64,000 bases of DNA from Onthomorpha sp937906975 (GCA_045614605.1 JAZLDH010000009.1:124001-188000); one strand, 5' to 3'. Counted from the stretch's first letter, positions 43,320-53,991 are shown. Notes: a model not told the origin generated them from the letters alone. Numbers and translations: made by a program.

Positions 43320-44366
43320 ATGAACAAGAAACAAAGTCTTTTTGGTAAGACATTAGATGAGTTAAAAGAAATTTGCAAAGATTTGTCTTTACCTTCTTTT
43401 GCAAGTAAACAGATTGCCGATTGGTTATACAAAAAACAAATTTCCTCAATAGATGAAATGACTAATCTTTCTTTAAGTGCTAGAGAAAGATTAAAAGAAA
43501 ATTATGATTTTGGACTAACTCCTTATACTGATTTTATGCTCTCAATAGATGGAACTAAGAAATATCTTTATGAGTATGAGGATAATGCTTTTGTTGAGGC
43601 GGTTATGATTCCAGATAAGGATAGATATACTCTTTGTGTTTCAACACAGGTTGGTTGTAAGATGAATTGCCAATTTTGTGCTACGGCTCGTCAGGGTTTT
43701 AAAAGGAATTTATCTACTAATGAAATATTGAATATTATTAGATCAATAGATGAATATTCTCTTTTGACTAATATTGTTTACATGGGTATGGGGGAACCTT
43801 TGGATAACTATGAAAATGTTGTCAAAAGTATAGAAATCCTAACTAGTTCTTGGGCTATGGCTATGAGTCCAAAAAGAATTACGGTATCTACTTGTGGTTA
43901 TCTGCCTCGTTTAAAAGATTTTTTAGATTCTACTCAAGTGCATATTGCTATAAGTCTTCACAATATGATTGCAAATGAAAGAGAAGAAATAATGCCTATT
44001 GAAAAGGCTTATAAGATTGAAGATGTTATAGAATTATTAAAGCAATATGATTGGAGCGGACAACGTCGTCTTACTTTTGAATACATAGTTTTCAAAAATC
44101 TTAATGACGATTATCGCCATATTTTCGCTCTTGTAAGTAATCTTTCTGATATTGAGTGTAGAATAAACTTAATTAGATTTCACACTATACCAAATACAAT
44201 CTTCCAACAAGCAGATGACAAAGAGATGATAAAAATTAGAGATATTTTGACTTCAAAAGGTCTAATTGCAACAATAAGAGCATCTCGCGGAGAGGACATA
44301 TTGGCGGCGTGTGGTTTGTTATCTACAAAAAAGTTATTATCTTTGCCGATTAAATCAAAGAAATAA
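43320..44366 (+). CDS. rlmN: 23S rRNA (adenine2503-C2)-methyltransferase
   Basis: A radical-SAM methylase of 23S rRNA A2503 and some tRNAs. The 348-residue protein has the cluster motif 'CKMNCQFCATARQGFKRNLS' (about 112-131), 'YMGMGEPLDNYENVVKSIEI' and the C-terminal catalytic Cys in 'ILAACGLLST'. Length is normal. An M6 protease gene follows 11 bp later. Confidence 0.96.
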   Translation: MNKKQSLFGKTLDELKEICKDLSLPSFASKQIADWLYKKQISSIDEMTNLSLSARERLKENYDFGLTPYTDFMLSIDGTKKYLYEYEDNAFVEAVMIPDKDRYTLCVSTQVGCKMNCQFCATARQGFKRNLSTNEILNIIRSIDEYSLLTNIVYMGMGEPLDNYENVVKSIEILTSSWAMAMSPKRITVSTCGYLPRLKDFLDSTQVHIAISLHNMIANEREEIMPIEKAYKIEDVIELLKQYDWSGQRRLTFEYIVFKNLNDDYRHIFALVSNLSDIECRINLIRFHTIPNTIFQQADDKEMIKIRDILTSKGLIATIRASRGEDILAACGLLSTKKLLSLPIKSKK

Positions 44367-44377
44367 ATTATTAACTT

Positions 44378-47300
44378 ATGAAGAAAATTTTTTTAGTCTT
44401 AGCTTTATTAGTATGTTTTGCTAATAATTTATTTGCTGTTGTAGCATATCCTTATCCTTTAACTTATAATCAAAGTGATAACACTCAACTTACTGTGAGT
44501 TTACGTGGAGATGAGAAAGTTAATTGGGGTAAAACCACAGATGATTACACGCTTATGAGAGCTAAAAATGGAGATTGGGTGTATGCTATTCCAAGTGAAA
44601 ATGGTGGAATGCAACCTTCAACAATAATAGCTCATAATCCAGAGCAACGTACAGAAGCAGAAATACGTTTTTTAGAGAATATAGACAAAACATTATTTTA
44701 TTCTCAAGAGCAAATCTCATACTTAAAACAATTATGGGATATAAATGATGATTTCCAATCAAGAGTAAAATCTGCCATAGGCACAGATACTTCACTTGTT
44801 GCTCAAGAAAATTATAAATTAGTAGTAATCTTAATGAGTTATAATGACCTTGCATTTTCAACAGATAGACAAGAAATAGAAAATCTATTTAATCAAGTTG
44901 GATATTCTTCAAATGGAAGTCAAGGAAGTGTTCATGACTATTTCACAGCTTCATCTTTTGGAAAATTAAACGTTGAAGCAACCGTTGTTGGTCCATACAC
45001 AACATTAAATAACATGGATTATTATGGAGAAAACTATTCTGGCGGTGGAGATATGAGAGCTAGAGAATTGATAGTTGAAGCAGTAGAGGCTGCTGACCCT
45101 GTAATAGATTACTCACAATATACAAATGAATCAGAATCATACGTTTCGTGTGTTTATGTAATTTATGCAGGATTTGCAGAATCAAGTGGTGGTGGAGCAA
45201 ACACTATTTGGCCACACCGTTCAGCAGTTTATCCTCCAATTATGAAAGATGGCGTAAATATTTATGACTACGCTTGTTCTTCAGAAAAGAATGGTACACA
45301 ATATTATCCAGAACCATTAGTAATAGGAACTATTTGCCACGAATTTTCTCACGTTTTAGGATTACCAGACTTCTATGATACAAATTACGAAGAAGATGGT
45401 AGTTTCTCTCATCACGATACATGGGACTTAATGTGTAGTGGAAACTATAATAATGGAGGAAAATGCCCTCCAACTTGGAACGCATATCAAAGAGCAACAA
45501 GAAACTACATAAATATTCAAGAATTAACAACAGAAGGCAATATTACACTACAACCATTGATTACAGACAATGTTGCATATAAATTAAGTTTTAATAATAA
45601 TGAATATTTCATTTTAGAAAATAGACAGCAAACAAGCTGGGACAGATACTTATCAGGACATGGTATGCTAATATTCCATGTAAACCTAAACTCCTCAGGT
45701 TGGTCTAATCATTGTATAAATTGTAATCCAAACAATCCAGGATTTGACTTAGAAGAAGCAGGCGGTTCAGGTTGGAATTCATCAAGATCATCAAATCCTT
45801 TCCCAGGAACATCAAACAATAGCGAATTTACAGACGCTTCTACTCCTAATAGCCAATCATTCAACGGAACAAACTTAAATAGACCAATAGTAGGCATTAC
45901 AGAAAATACAAATACAAAAAACATTAACTTCATATATGGACAAACAAACACAAATAGACCTGTTGTACAAACAACAAATGTTGATGCCATATTAGACACT
46001 GTAAAAGTAAACTTTGCAGTAACAAACTTCTCTGCATCAAACATAATAGAAACAGGAATATGTTATAGTATAAACAATACATTACCAACAGAAAACGTAG
46101 ATAACACTCTTAGTACATCTACACCTCAAAGCAGTGCCTTAGTAAACATAACAGGATTACTACCAAACACAGAATATTATGTTAGAGCCTACGCAAAAAC
46201 AGCAACAACAATAGGCTATGGAGAAGTATTAAAAATAAGAACTCTTTGCCAAGCATTTAATGATTTTCCTTATCATGAATCATTTGAAGACATAAACGAA
46301 TTGATGTGTTGGACACAAGAATCTAACGAATACGTTGATAACGCTTGGGTAACAATAGACTCAGCTTTTACCCCAGGAGCAATATCAACAGCAAAAGAAG
46401 GCAACAGTTGGGCATTAATAAAAAGTGATAGAACAAGTGGTTCTCAAACCACAACATTAGTATCAACTCCAATAGATATAACAATGCTTAATCAACCAGT
46501 ACTATCTTTTTCTCATGCTCAAAAAACAAGAAATAGTAAAACAGACGTACTAAAAATAAAACACAAAACATCTGCACAAGACACATGGACACAAATATCA
46601 TCATACACAACAAGTGAATCTTCATGGGCAGATAAAATAGTAAACTTACCAACAAATGAAGATTACATAATAATAGGTTTTGAAGCAGAAGTAAAAGGAG
46701 GATACGGAGTAGCATTAGACGATTTACAAATTTACGATGCAGATCAATCAGCCTATCCACAAGTACAAACACTATCTATCAGTTCAATAACAGACGAAAG
46801 AGCAAACATATCTGCAAAACTAAATGCACACGGTAACAATAACGTTCACACATTAGGAATCTGCCTATCTACAAATCCGCTTCCAACAATAGACGACATA
46901 GTAATACTAACAGAAGTAACAGAAGACGTATTTACAATTAACTTAGAAGACTTAATTCCACATACCACCTATTATGTAAGAGCCTTTGCAAAAAATAATG
47001 GACACATCTCTTATGGTGAAGAATTAAGTTTTGTAACAGAATGTGCAAAAATAGAAGACTATCCATTCTATGCAAACACAGAAGAAATACAACCATGTTT
47101 AGAAATAAACGCCTCATGGGAATACGACACAACAACATCAATCTACACCTTTACCGCAGACCAACAATCCTCTACATCTAAACTAGTATTACCAATATTA
47201 GATATGTCAAACAGAGAAGCAACCTACATAAGTTTTGACAGAAAACAATTATCACAAAACAATAATACCGATGCCTTAAGAGTATTATACAAAAATGATG

Positions 47301-48604
47301 TAACAGCAGAATGGAGCGAACTTGCAACTTACACAACAGCCACAACCGACTTCCAAAGAGACTCTATATTATTACAAAACCTAAGTTCCACTTATTTCAT
47401 CGCCTTTGAAGGAATCTCAAACCTTTCTTCAATAGAAGTAAAAGACATAATAGTTTATGCAACCTACCAATTACCTATTGTAGAAATAAGTTCTACAAAT
47501 GCAACACATAATTCTATTTCAATTTCAGCAGAAGTAATTTATGAAGGTGTAAGTGGAGTAACAAACAAAGGAATCTGCTGGGGAACAAATCCAAACATAG
47601 ACATCACAAACTCAACAGTAATTCCATTAGGAAACGGATTAGGAAGTTTCTCAACAACAATCAACAACTTAAACGAACACACAACCTACTACATCAAAGC
47701 CTTTGCAACAAATGACAACGGAACATCATACACATATCCACAAGAAATCACAACACTCTATACACCAATCTTCAACAACACCATCTCAGATGACCAAACC
47801 ATTTGCGAAGGAAGTGTTGCAAACGTATTAACAGGTTCACAACCAACAGGAGGAGATGGAATCAACTACACATACCTATGGATAATGAGTACAGACCAAC
47901 AAACTTGGGAAACAGCAGACATAGGCTCTGACTACACAGGACAAAACCTTGATATGCGACAACTATTCGACACAACTTACTTCAGAAGAATTGTTTTCTC
48001 TAACCATGTTTTAGACACAAGTAACGTAGTAACCATAAACGTTCACGCAACAACCAAAGCAGGAAACGTATTCGTTCTAACAAACTCCATACCATTAGGA
48101 GAAAGTGCAGAATTACAACTAAGAGCCTCTGTTGGAGAAGTACTTTATTGGGAATACAAAAAACCAGAATTTAATTGGTTACCAATAGAAAACTCAGAAA
48201 TAGTAAAAGTAATCACACATCAACCAGATCAAATGGGAGAATGGAAATACCGAGTAGTAGTTCAAAACGGAGTATGTCCATCAAAAATATCAGGAGAAGG
48301 AGTAGTTACAGTAACAGAAGGAGTTGGCTTAAACGACCCTCAACAAACAACAAGCATAAAACTATTACCTAACCCAACAAAAGGAATAGTAAAATTTGCA
48401 ACAAACAATCCTTCAAGCCAAAGCGTTAGATTAGAAGTTTATGATATGCAATCACGCATAGTTTATGTAGAAGAAAACACAACACTAAATCAATTAACAC
48501 AAAACCCAATAGATTTAACACATCTAACAAACGGAACCTACCTAATAAAACTAATATCTTCTGACAAAACAGAATGGAGTGAAAAATTGGTAATCTATAA
48601 ATAA
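44378..48604 (+). CDS. Large secreted M6-family metalloprotease with T9SS sorting domain
   Basis: The 1408-residue protein has a signal peptide (to about 20). A catalytic domain follows with zinc motif HEFSH at 321-325 in 'GTICHEFSHVLGLPDFYDT', a hallmark of immune-inhibitor-A-like M6 proteases. Three repeated fibronectin-III-like blocks follow, seen in 'GICYSINNTLPTEN', 'GICLSTNPLPTIDD' and 'GICWGTNPNIDITN', with choice-of-anchor-type modules between ('CQAFNDFPYHESFEDINELM'). The C-terminal sorting domain has 'KLLPNPTKGIVKF' and 'LTNGTYLIKL'. Its codon use is strikingly A-rich compared with its neighbours. It probably degrades host or dietary protein outside the cell. Confidence 0.9.
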   Translation: MKKIFLVLALLVCFANNLFAVVAYPYPLTYNQSDNTQLTVSLRGDEKVNWGKTTDDYTLMRAKNGDWVYAIPSENGGMQPSTIIAHNPEQRTEAEIRFLENIDKTLFYSQEQISYLKQLWDINDDFQSRVKSAIGTDTSLVAQENYKLVVILMSYNDLAFSTDRQEIENLFNQVGYSSNGSQGSVHDYFTASSFGKLNVEATVVGPYTTLNNMDYYGENYSGGGDMRARELIVEAVEAADPVIDYSQYTNESESYVSCVYVIYAGFAESSGGGANTIWPHRSAVYPPIMKDGVNIYDYACSSEKNGTQYYPEPLVIGTICHEFSHVLGLPDFYDTNYEEDGSFSHHDTWDLMCSGNYNNGGKCPPTWNAYQRATRNYINIQELTTEGNITLQPLITDNVAYKLSFNNNEYFILENRQQTSWDRYLSGHGMLIFHVNLNSSGWSNHCINCNPNNPGFDLEEAGGSGWNSSRSSNPFPGTSNNSEFTDASTPNSQSFNGTNLNRPIVGITENTNTKNINFIYGQTNTNRPVVQTTNVDAILDTVKVNFAVTNFSASNIIETGICYSINNTLPTENVDNTLSTSTPQSSALVNITGLLPNTEYYVRAYAKTATTIGYGEVLKIRTLCQAFNDFPYHESFEDINELMCWTQESNEYVDNAWVTIDSAFTPGAISTAKEGNSWALIKSDRTSGSQTTTLVSTPIDITMLNQPVLSFSHAQKTRNSKTDVLKIKHKTSAQDTWTQISSYTTSESSWADKIVNLPTNEDYIIIGFEAEVKGGYGVALDDLQIYDADQSAYPQVQTLSISSITDERANISAKLNAHGNNNVHTLGICLSTNPLPTIDDIVILTEVTEDVFTINLEDLIPHTTYYVRAFAKNNGHISYGEELSFVTECAKIEDYPFYANTEEIQPCLEINASWEYDTTTSIYTFTADQQSSTSKLVLPILDMSNREATYISFDRKQLSQNNNTDALRVLYKNDVTAEWSELATYTTATTDFQRDSILLQNLSSTYFIAFEGISNLSSIEVKDIIVYATYQLPIVEISSTNATHNSISISAEVIYEGVSGVTNKGICWGTNPNIDITNSTVIPLGNGLGSFSTTINNLNEHTTYYIKAFATNDNGTSYTYPQEITTLYTPIFNNTISDDQTICEGSVANVLTGSQPTGGDGINYTYLWIMSTDQQTWETADIGSDYTGQNLDMRQLFDTTYFRRIVFSNHVLDTSNVVTINVHATTKAGNVFVLTNSIPLGESAELQLRASVGEVLYWEYKKPEFNWLPIENSEIVKVITHQPDQMGEWKYRVVVQNGVCPSKISGEGVVTVTEGVGLNDPQQTTSIKLLPNPTKGIVKFATNNPSSQSVRLEVYDMQSRIVYVEENTTLNQLTQNPIDLTHLTNGTYLIKLISSDKTEWSEKLVIYK

Positions 48605-48613
48605 GAAAACAAA

Positions 48614-49468
48614 ATGTTGGACAAATACAGACAACAAATAATTTCACACATACAATTAGCACTCAAAGAAGACGTGGGAGAAGCCGACCACTCTTCTTTG
48701 TCGTGCATTGAGAAAGGCACAAAAGACAAAGCAAAACTTGTAGCAAAACAAGACTGCATAATATGTGGTATTGAAATAGCAAGATTAGTCTATCAAACAG
48801 TAGATGAAACTGTGAAGTTCACCGCCCTAAAACGCGATGGAGACAAAGTAAAAAAGGGAGAAGAAATCTTCAAAGTCGAAGGAGAAGCCATCTCAATCCT
48901 AACAGCAGAACGCACAGCCTTAAACTACATGCAAAGACTAAGTGCAATCTCAACTAGAACCAATTATTATCAATCCTTAATAGAAGGAACCTCTGCGCAA
49001 CTCTTAGACACAAGAAAAACAACCCCTACAATGAGAGTACTAGAAAAGTATGCAGTAAAAGTAGGTGGCGGAACAAATCATCGTTTTGGCTTATACGATA
49101 TGATAATGCTAAAAGATAATCACATAGACTTTGCAGGCGGAATCACACAAGCAATAGACAAAGTAACAAAATACCTAAAAGACAATTCTCTTAACATAAA
49201 AATAGAAATAGAGGTAAGAAACTTTGAAGAATTAGACCAAGTTTTGCAAAGAGGTGGCGTAGACAGAATAATGCTTGATAACTTTTCTGTTGAAGACACA
49301 AAAAAAGCAGTATCTATTATTAACAATAGATACGAAATAGAAAGTTCGGGAGGAATCACCCAAACAACCATATCAGAATACGCAAAAACAGGCGTAAACT
49401 ATATATCAGTTGGAGCATTAACTCACAAAATTGACAGCATAGATTTAAGTCTTGTAGCAGATAATTAA
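48614..49468 (+). CDS. nadC: Nicotinate-nucleotide diphosphorylase (carboxylating)
   Basis: Uses quinolinate and PRPP to form nicotinate mononucleotide in NAD synthesis. The 284-residue protein has 'ERTALNYMQRLSAISTRTNY' (about 98-117) and 'DTRKTTPTMRVLEKYAVKVG', then 'NHRFGLYDMIMLKDNH', 'IEIEVRNFEELDQVL' and 'ESSGGIT'. The stop is directly followed by the ATG of the BrkB-like gene. nadA and nadB are not in the window. Confidence 0.96.
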   Translation: MLDKYRQQIISHIQLALKEDVGEADHSSLSCIEKGTKDKAKLVAKQDCIICGIEIARLVYQTVDETVKFTALKRDGDKVKKGEEIFKVEGEAISILTAERTALNYMQRLSAISTRTNYYQSLIEGTSAQLLDTRKTTPTMRVLEKYAVKVGGGTNHRFGLYDMIMLKDNHIDFAGGITQAIDKVTKYLKDNSLNIKIEIEVRNFEELDQVLQRGGVDRIMLDNFSVEDTKKAVSIINNRYEIESSGGITQTTISEYAKTGVNYISVGALTHKIDSIDLSLVADN

Positions 49469-50518
49469 ATGACAAGACAACAAAATAGGTATCTAAGAAA
49501 AATATTATATTGGAGACCCGTCAGGACTCTTTTACATTATTCAAGATTATTGGTTTTGCCGGGTTTCCAAGGAATACCTTTGTTTGACGTTTCAATATTT
49601 TTTATAAAAGGACTAATGAAAGGCTCTATCAATCAACGAGCCTCCTCTGCCTCTTTCCGATTTATGATGGCAATCTTCCCAATGTTATTATTTTTTTTCA
49701 CACTCCTACCCTATTTTGATACGCAATACTACTCTGAACAAATATTTTCCTTACTCAAAGACGCACTTCCAAACGACATTTACCTACCTATTGAAGCCAC
49801 ACTCAATGAAATATTGAACCGAAAGTACAACAGCCTAATGTCAATCGGTATCATATTTGCTATTTATGCAAGTTCAAGTGGCATAAACGCAATGATGGTT
49901 TCTTTTCAATCCTCTCACCGAGACACAATTGAACAACGCAGTTGGTGGAAACGCCGTTTAATCTCTATGATTATGGTAATCTTTTTAGTAATAGGCATAA
50001 TCATAGTCCTAACCCTAATGGGAGGATTCCAATGGTTTATAAACTATCTTAAATCTGCAGAAATCATAAACACAACCTTTCAAATATTTTTCATAGGAGC
50101 AGTCCGTTGGATTATTATCATATCAATGATATATTTTGCCATAGCCTCACTCTATTATTTCTCACTAAAATCAAAAAAAGGCTATAAATTCTTTTCCGCA
50201 GGAGCAAGCCTTGCAACAATTCTCTTCATTCTCATAACACAAGCCTATATTACCTACATTCGTTTCTTTCCAAACTACAATGCACTCTACGGCTCAATTG
50301 GAGTTTTAATCTTCTTATTTCTTTGGATTTATATAACGTGCTTTACAATCATTATAGGCTTTGAACTAAACGCGAGCATATCCGATGCCTACAAAGAAAA
50401 ACACTCTGAAGAAGTAATAACAATTTCAAGAACAGCACGAACAACCAACATTCCTAAAAGAATAGGAAAACTCATATTAAGATTAAGAATAAAATACCGA
50501 AATAAAAAAACAAAATAA
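49469..50518 (+). CDS. YihY/BrkB-family inner-membrane protein
   Basis: The 349-residue protein has six hydrophobic segments, including 'FRFMMAIFPMLLFFFTLLPY', 'LMSIGIIFAIYASSSGINAM', 'LISMIMVIFLVIGIIIVLTL' and 'IGVLIFLFLWIYITCFTIII', and 'GSINQRASSASFRFM' near the first. The family was once mis-called ribonuclease BN; its actual role (possibly transport) is unresolved. It follows nadC without a gap and precedes a DegT aminotransferase by 3 bp. Confidence 0.88.
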   Translation: MTRQQNRYLRKILYWRPVRTLLHYSRLLVLPGFQGIPLFDVSIFFIKGLMKGSINQRASSASFRFMMAIFPMLLFFFTLLPYFDTQYYSEQIFSLLKDALPNDIYLPIEATLNEILNRKYNSLMSIGIIFAIYASSSGINAMMVSFQSSHRDTIEQRSWWKRRLISMIMVIFLVIGIIIVLTLMGGFQWFINYLKSAEIINTTFQIFFIGAVRWIIIISMIYFAIASLYYFSLKSKKGYKFFSAGASLATILFILITQAYITYIRFFPNYNALYGSIGVLIFLFLWIYITCFTIIIGFELNASISDAYKEKHSEEVITISRTARTTNIPKRIGKLILRLRIKYRNKKTK

Positions 50519-50521
50519 AAT

Positions 50522-51739
50522 ATGAAAATACCATTTTCTCCTCCGTATATAGACGAAGATGTAATAAATTCTGTTTGCGAATCGCTAAATAGTGGTTGGA
50601 TTACCACAGGGCCAAAAGTAGCAGCATTAGAAACAGAATTAAAAGACTACTTAAAAGCAAAAAGTGTCGTATGTGTTAATTCCTGGACCTCAGGAGCAAC
50701 CTTAGTTCTAAGATGGTTAGGAGTAGAGCAAGATGACGAAGTAATAGTTCCTGCATACACCTATTGTGCAACAGCAATGGCCGTAATGGAAGCAGGAGCA
50801 AAACCTGTAATGGTAGATATTTCTCCACGAGATTTAACAATAGATGTAGAAAAAATAAGACAAGCCATAACCCCTCGTACAAAAGCAATCATAACTGTTG
50901 ATATAGCAGGAATGCCTTGCCAATACGACAAAATAAGACAAATGCTTGAAACCGCAGAAGTCAAAGAAAAATTCTCTCCAAGCTCAGATGTTCAAAAAAA
51001 ACTAAATAGAATCCTTTTGATTTCTGACTCTGCACACGCTATCGGAGCTAAATATCAAGACAAAACAATAACTCAATGGGTAGATATAAGCGTTCAATCT
51101 TTCCATGCAGTAAAAAACATAACCTCTGCCGAAGGAGGAGCAATTTGTCTTAACCTTCCAGAAGAATTTGAAGCAGAAGAAACAAGAAAATTCTTCAAAC
51201 TAATGACTCTGAACGGACAAACAAAAGACGCCTTCACCAAAAACCAAGCAGGAGCATGGCGTTACGACATAGTAGAGTTTGGAATGAAAATAAATCTTCC
51301 AGACATAAACGCAGCAGTAGCCTTAGCACAATTAAGAAAATATGACTATTTACTTGAAGAACGTAAAAGAGTTTTCAATCTCTATCATTCCCTTCTAAGC
51401 GAATACCATTGGGCTATTCTACCTCCAAAATCTAACAACAATTTTCAATCAGTTTATCATCTACTGCTTCTAAGAATAAACCCAATTACAGAAGAGCAAA
51501 GAAATAAACTAATAGAAAACCTATCTAAGAAAGAAATTGCAACCAATGTTCACTATATCCCTATGCCAGAATTAACACTTTTCAAACGCATGGGCTACAA
51601 AATAGAAGATTATCCTCAATCCCAAGATGCTTATTCAAGAGAAATCACACTACCTCTTTATCCTCAACTTACAAACCAACAAATAGAATACATCGTAAGG
51701 AATTTAGTAGAGGAATATTACAATGTTATAAATCAATAA
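50522..51739 (+). CDS. DegT/DnrJ/EryC1/StrS-family sugar aminotransferase
   Basis: PLP-dependent transamination of a nucleotide-linked keto-sugar. The 405-residue protein has 'SGWITTGPKVAALETELKDY' (about 24-43), 'VPAYTYCATAMAVMEAGAKP', 'DSAHAIGAKYQDK' and the PLP Lys in 'SFHAVKNITSAEGGAI' (Lys at about 200). It is followed 7 bp later by an initiating sugar-phosphate transferase, which suggests the pair makes and loads an amino sugar for a surface glycan. Confidence 0.93.
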   Translation: MKIPFSPPYIDEDVINSVCESLNSGWITTGPKVAALETELKDYLKAKSVVCVNSWTSGATLVLRWLGVEQDDEVIVPAYTYCATAMAVMEAGAKPVMVDISPRDLTIDVEKIRQAITPRTKAIITVDIAGMPCQYDKIRQMLETAEVKEKFSPSSDVQKKLNRILLISDSAHAIGAKYQDKTITQWVDISVQSFHAVKNITSAEGGAICLNLPEEFEAEETRKFFKLMTLNGQTKDAFTKNQAGAWRYDIVEFGMKINLPDINAAVALAQLRKYDYLLEERKRVFNLYHSLLSEYHWAILPPKSNNNFQSVYHLLLLRINPITEEQRNKLIENLSKKEIATNVHYIPMPELTLFKRMGYKIEDYPQSQDAYSREITLPLYPQLTNQQIEYIVRNLVEEYYNVINQ

Positions 51740-51746
51740 CCATAAA

Positions 51747-52325
51747 ATGAAAAGACTATTTGATATAACAGCATCTGTTTTTGGAATAATAATTCTCTCT
51801 CCTTTGTTTATCTTCATAGGATTGTGGGTTGGACTATCGAGCAAAGGCGGAATATTTTACACACAAACCAGAGTAGGAAAAAACAATAAAGACTTCAAAC
51901 TATATAAGTTTCGTTCAATGAGAGTAAACTCAGACAAACAAGGCTTACTCACCGTTGGCAGCAAAGATTCACGCATCACAAAAGCAGGGTATTTCATAAG
52001 AAAATACAAAATTGATGAATTGCCACAACTTTTCAATGTCTTTCTTGGAGATATGAGTTTTGTAGGGCCAAGACCCGAAGTAAGACGCTATGTAGATATG
52101 TACAACCAAGAGCAAATGAAAGTATTAAAGGTAAGACCAGGAATAACCGATCCTGCTTCCATTAAATACAGAAACGAAAACGACTTATTATCCTCTGCAA
52201 GCAATCCAGAAGAATATTATATTCAACATATAATGCCCGATAAACTTAGGATAAATATTGAATACATTAATACGCAAAACTTTTTCAAAGACCTAAGGAT
52301 AATATTTCAAACAATTTTCGGATAA
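51747..52325 (+). CDS. Initiating sugar-phosphate transferase (PglC-like)
   Basis: Transfers a sugar phosphate to undecaprenyl phosphate. The 192-residue protein has one N-terminal re-entrant/membrane helix (about 8-30; 'ASVFGIIILSPLFIFIGLWV'), 'YTQTRVGKNNKDFKLYKFRS', 'KYKIDELPQLFNVFLGDMSF' with the catalytic Asp-Glu, and 'VGPRPEVRRYV'. It lacks the extra N-terminal membrane domain of WbaP, so it is of the short PglC type. A bidirectional terminator follows. Confidence 0.92.
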   Translation: MKRLFDITASVFGIIILSPLFIFIGLWVGLSSKGGIFYTQTRVGKNNKDFKLYKFRSMRVNSDKQGLLTVGSKDSRITKAGYFIRKYKIDELPQLFNVFLGDMSFVGPRPEVRRYVDMYNQEQMKVLKVRPGITDPASIKYRNENDLLSSASNPEEYYIQHIMPDKLRINIEYINTQNFFKDLRIIFQTIFG

Positions 52326-52333
52326 AGTCAAAT

Positions 52334-52362
52334 AAAAAAGGAGGAATAATCCTCCTTTTTTT
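52334..52362. terminator. Bidirectional terminator between the sugar transferase and pruA genes
   Basis: AAAAAAGGAGGA (52334-52345) pairs with TCCTCCTTTTTT (52350-52361) around a 4-nt loop, with an A-run on one side and a T-run on the other. It serves both convergent genes. Confidence 0.92.
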
Positions 52363-52365
52363 ATT

Positions 52366-53991
52366 TTAATCCATAAAAGGATACGTGAAATCTGTTGGTG
52401 GAACGAGGGTTTCTTTTATACATCTTGGAGAAACCCAACGATATAGATTTAATTCCGAGCCTGCCTTGTCATTTGTACCAGAACTTCTTGCTCCTCCAAA
52501 AGGTTGATTTCCTACTACGGCTCCTGTTGGTTTGTCGTTAATGTAAAAATTACCTGCGCTATATCTTAATTTATTCATTGCTGTTGCAATATCATATCTT
52601 GATTTAGCAAATATTGAGCCTGTCAAAGCATACGGAGATGTTTTGTCGCACAATTCTAATGTTTCTTCATATTTGTTGCCATCATATAAATAAATTGTGA
52701 TTACAGGTCCAAATAATTCTGTTTCCATTGTAGCATAGCGAGGATTATTTGTGATAATAATTGTTGGAGATATAAAATAACCTACACTCTTGTCGCATTT
52801 ACCTCCTAATACCACTGCCGCATCAGAATCAGTCTTTGCCTTTTCAATGTAAGATGCGATATTGTCAAATGATTTCTCATCTATAACAGAGTTCATAAAG
52901 CAACCCATTTCCATAGATGAGCCCATTTTGATTTTTTCTGCCATCTCTTTTATGTGAGCAAAGGTTTCTTCCCATATTTCGTTTGGCACGTATGCTCTTG
53001 ATGCAGCAGAACATTTTTGTCCTTGATATTCAAATGCTCCTCTTACGATTGCAACTGCTAATTGTCTTGGATCAGCTGATTTATGAGCAAAGATAAAGTC
53101 CTTTCCTCCTGTTTCACCTACTATTTTTGGATAGGTCTTATAATTATTTATGTTTTCTCCTATCAATTTCCAGAAGTTGTTGAAGGTACGTGTTGAACCT
53201 GTAAAGTGAACTCCCGCTAAATCTTTTGAAGCAAAGCAAACCTCAGAAATAACACTACCATCTCCTGGCACAAAGTTAATAACTCCATCAGGGACTCCTG
53301 CTTCTTGTAGAATTTTCATTAGATAGTAATTAGATAATACAGCTGTTGTAGCAGGTTTCCATACAGTTACATTTCCCATTAAAACAGGAGAAATATTTAA
53401 GTTACAAGCTATTGAAGTGAAGTTAAAAGGCGAAATTGCATAAACAAATCCTTCTAATCCTCTATACTCTAATCTATTTATAGCTGTGTTATCGCTAAGT
53501 GGTTGTTGTGCATATATTTTTGAAGCATAATGAACATTAAATCTTAAAAAGTCAATTGTTTCACAGGCTGAGTCAATTTCTGCTTGGAAAGGGTTCTTTC
53601 CTTGTCCTAACATCGTTGCTGCATTTATTACATAGCGATATTTACCTGCTAAAAGCTCAGCTGCTCTTAGCATAATGCTGCAACGATCAATCCAATCTAC
53701 ATTTTCCCATTTTTTTCTAGCCTCAAGAGCTGCCTCAATTGCTAATTGAACAGTTGCTTTGTCGGCTTTATGAAACTTTGCAAGCACATGAGAATGCTCA
53801 CTTGGCATTACAACATCGGCGCAATTGCCTGTTCTAATCTCCTTTCCATTGATTATTATTGGAATTTCAATACGTTTATTATATTGTCTTTCCAATTCTT
53901 CTGCTAATAATTGCCTTTCCTTTGAATTTGGGGCATACGAATAAACAGCTTCGTTTTTTGGCTGTGTAAAAGAAAATGTTGAATTGTTCAT
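52366..53991 (-). CDS. pruA: L-glutamate gamma-semialdehyde dehydrogenase
   Basis: Oxidises glutamate semialdehyde (from proline or ornithine) to glutamate with NAD+. The 541-residue protein has the aldehyde dehydrogenase features: the general base Glu in 'GETGGKDFIF' (about 290-299), the nucleophile Cys in 'GQKCSAASRAYVP' and 'FTGSTRTFNNFWKLIG', the NAD region. It is of the stand-alone type, without a fused proline dehydrogenase. A full promoter lies 27 nt upstream of the start. Confidence 0.95.
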   Translation of the reverse strand: MNNSTFSFTQPKNEAVYSYAPNSKERQLLAEELERQYNKRIEIPIIINGKEIRTGNCADVVMPSEHSHVLAKFHKADKATVQLAIEAALEARKKWENVDWIDRCSIMLRAAELLAGKYRYVINAATMLGQGKNPFQAEIDSACETIDFLRFNVHYASKIYAQQPLSDNTAINRLEYRGLEGFVYAISPFNFTSIACNLNISPVLMGNVTVWKPATTAVLSNYYLMKILQEAGVPDGVINFVPGDGSVISEVCFASKDLAGVHFTGSTRTFNNFWKLIGENINNYKTYPKIVGETGGKDFIFAHKSADPRQLAVAIVRGAFEYQGQKCSAASRAYVPNEIWEETFAHIKEMAEKIKMGSSMEMGCFMNSVIDEKSFDNIASYIEKAKTDSDAAVVLGGKCDKSVGYFISPTIIITNNPRYATMETELFGPVITIYLYDGNKYEETLELCDKTSPYALTGSIFAKSRYDIATAMNKLRYSAGNFYINDKPTGAVVGNQPFGGARSSGTNDKAGSELNLYRWVSPRCIKETLVPPTDFTYPFMD

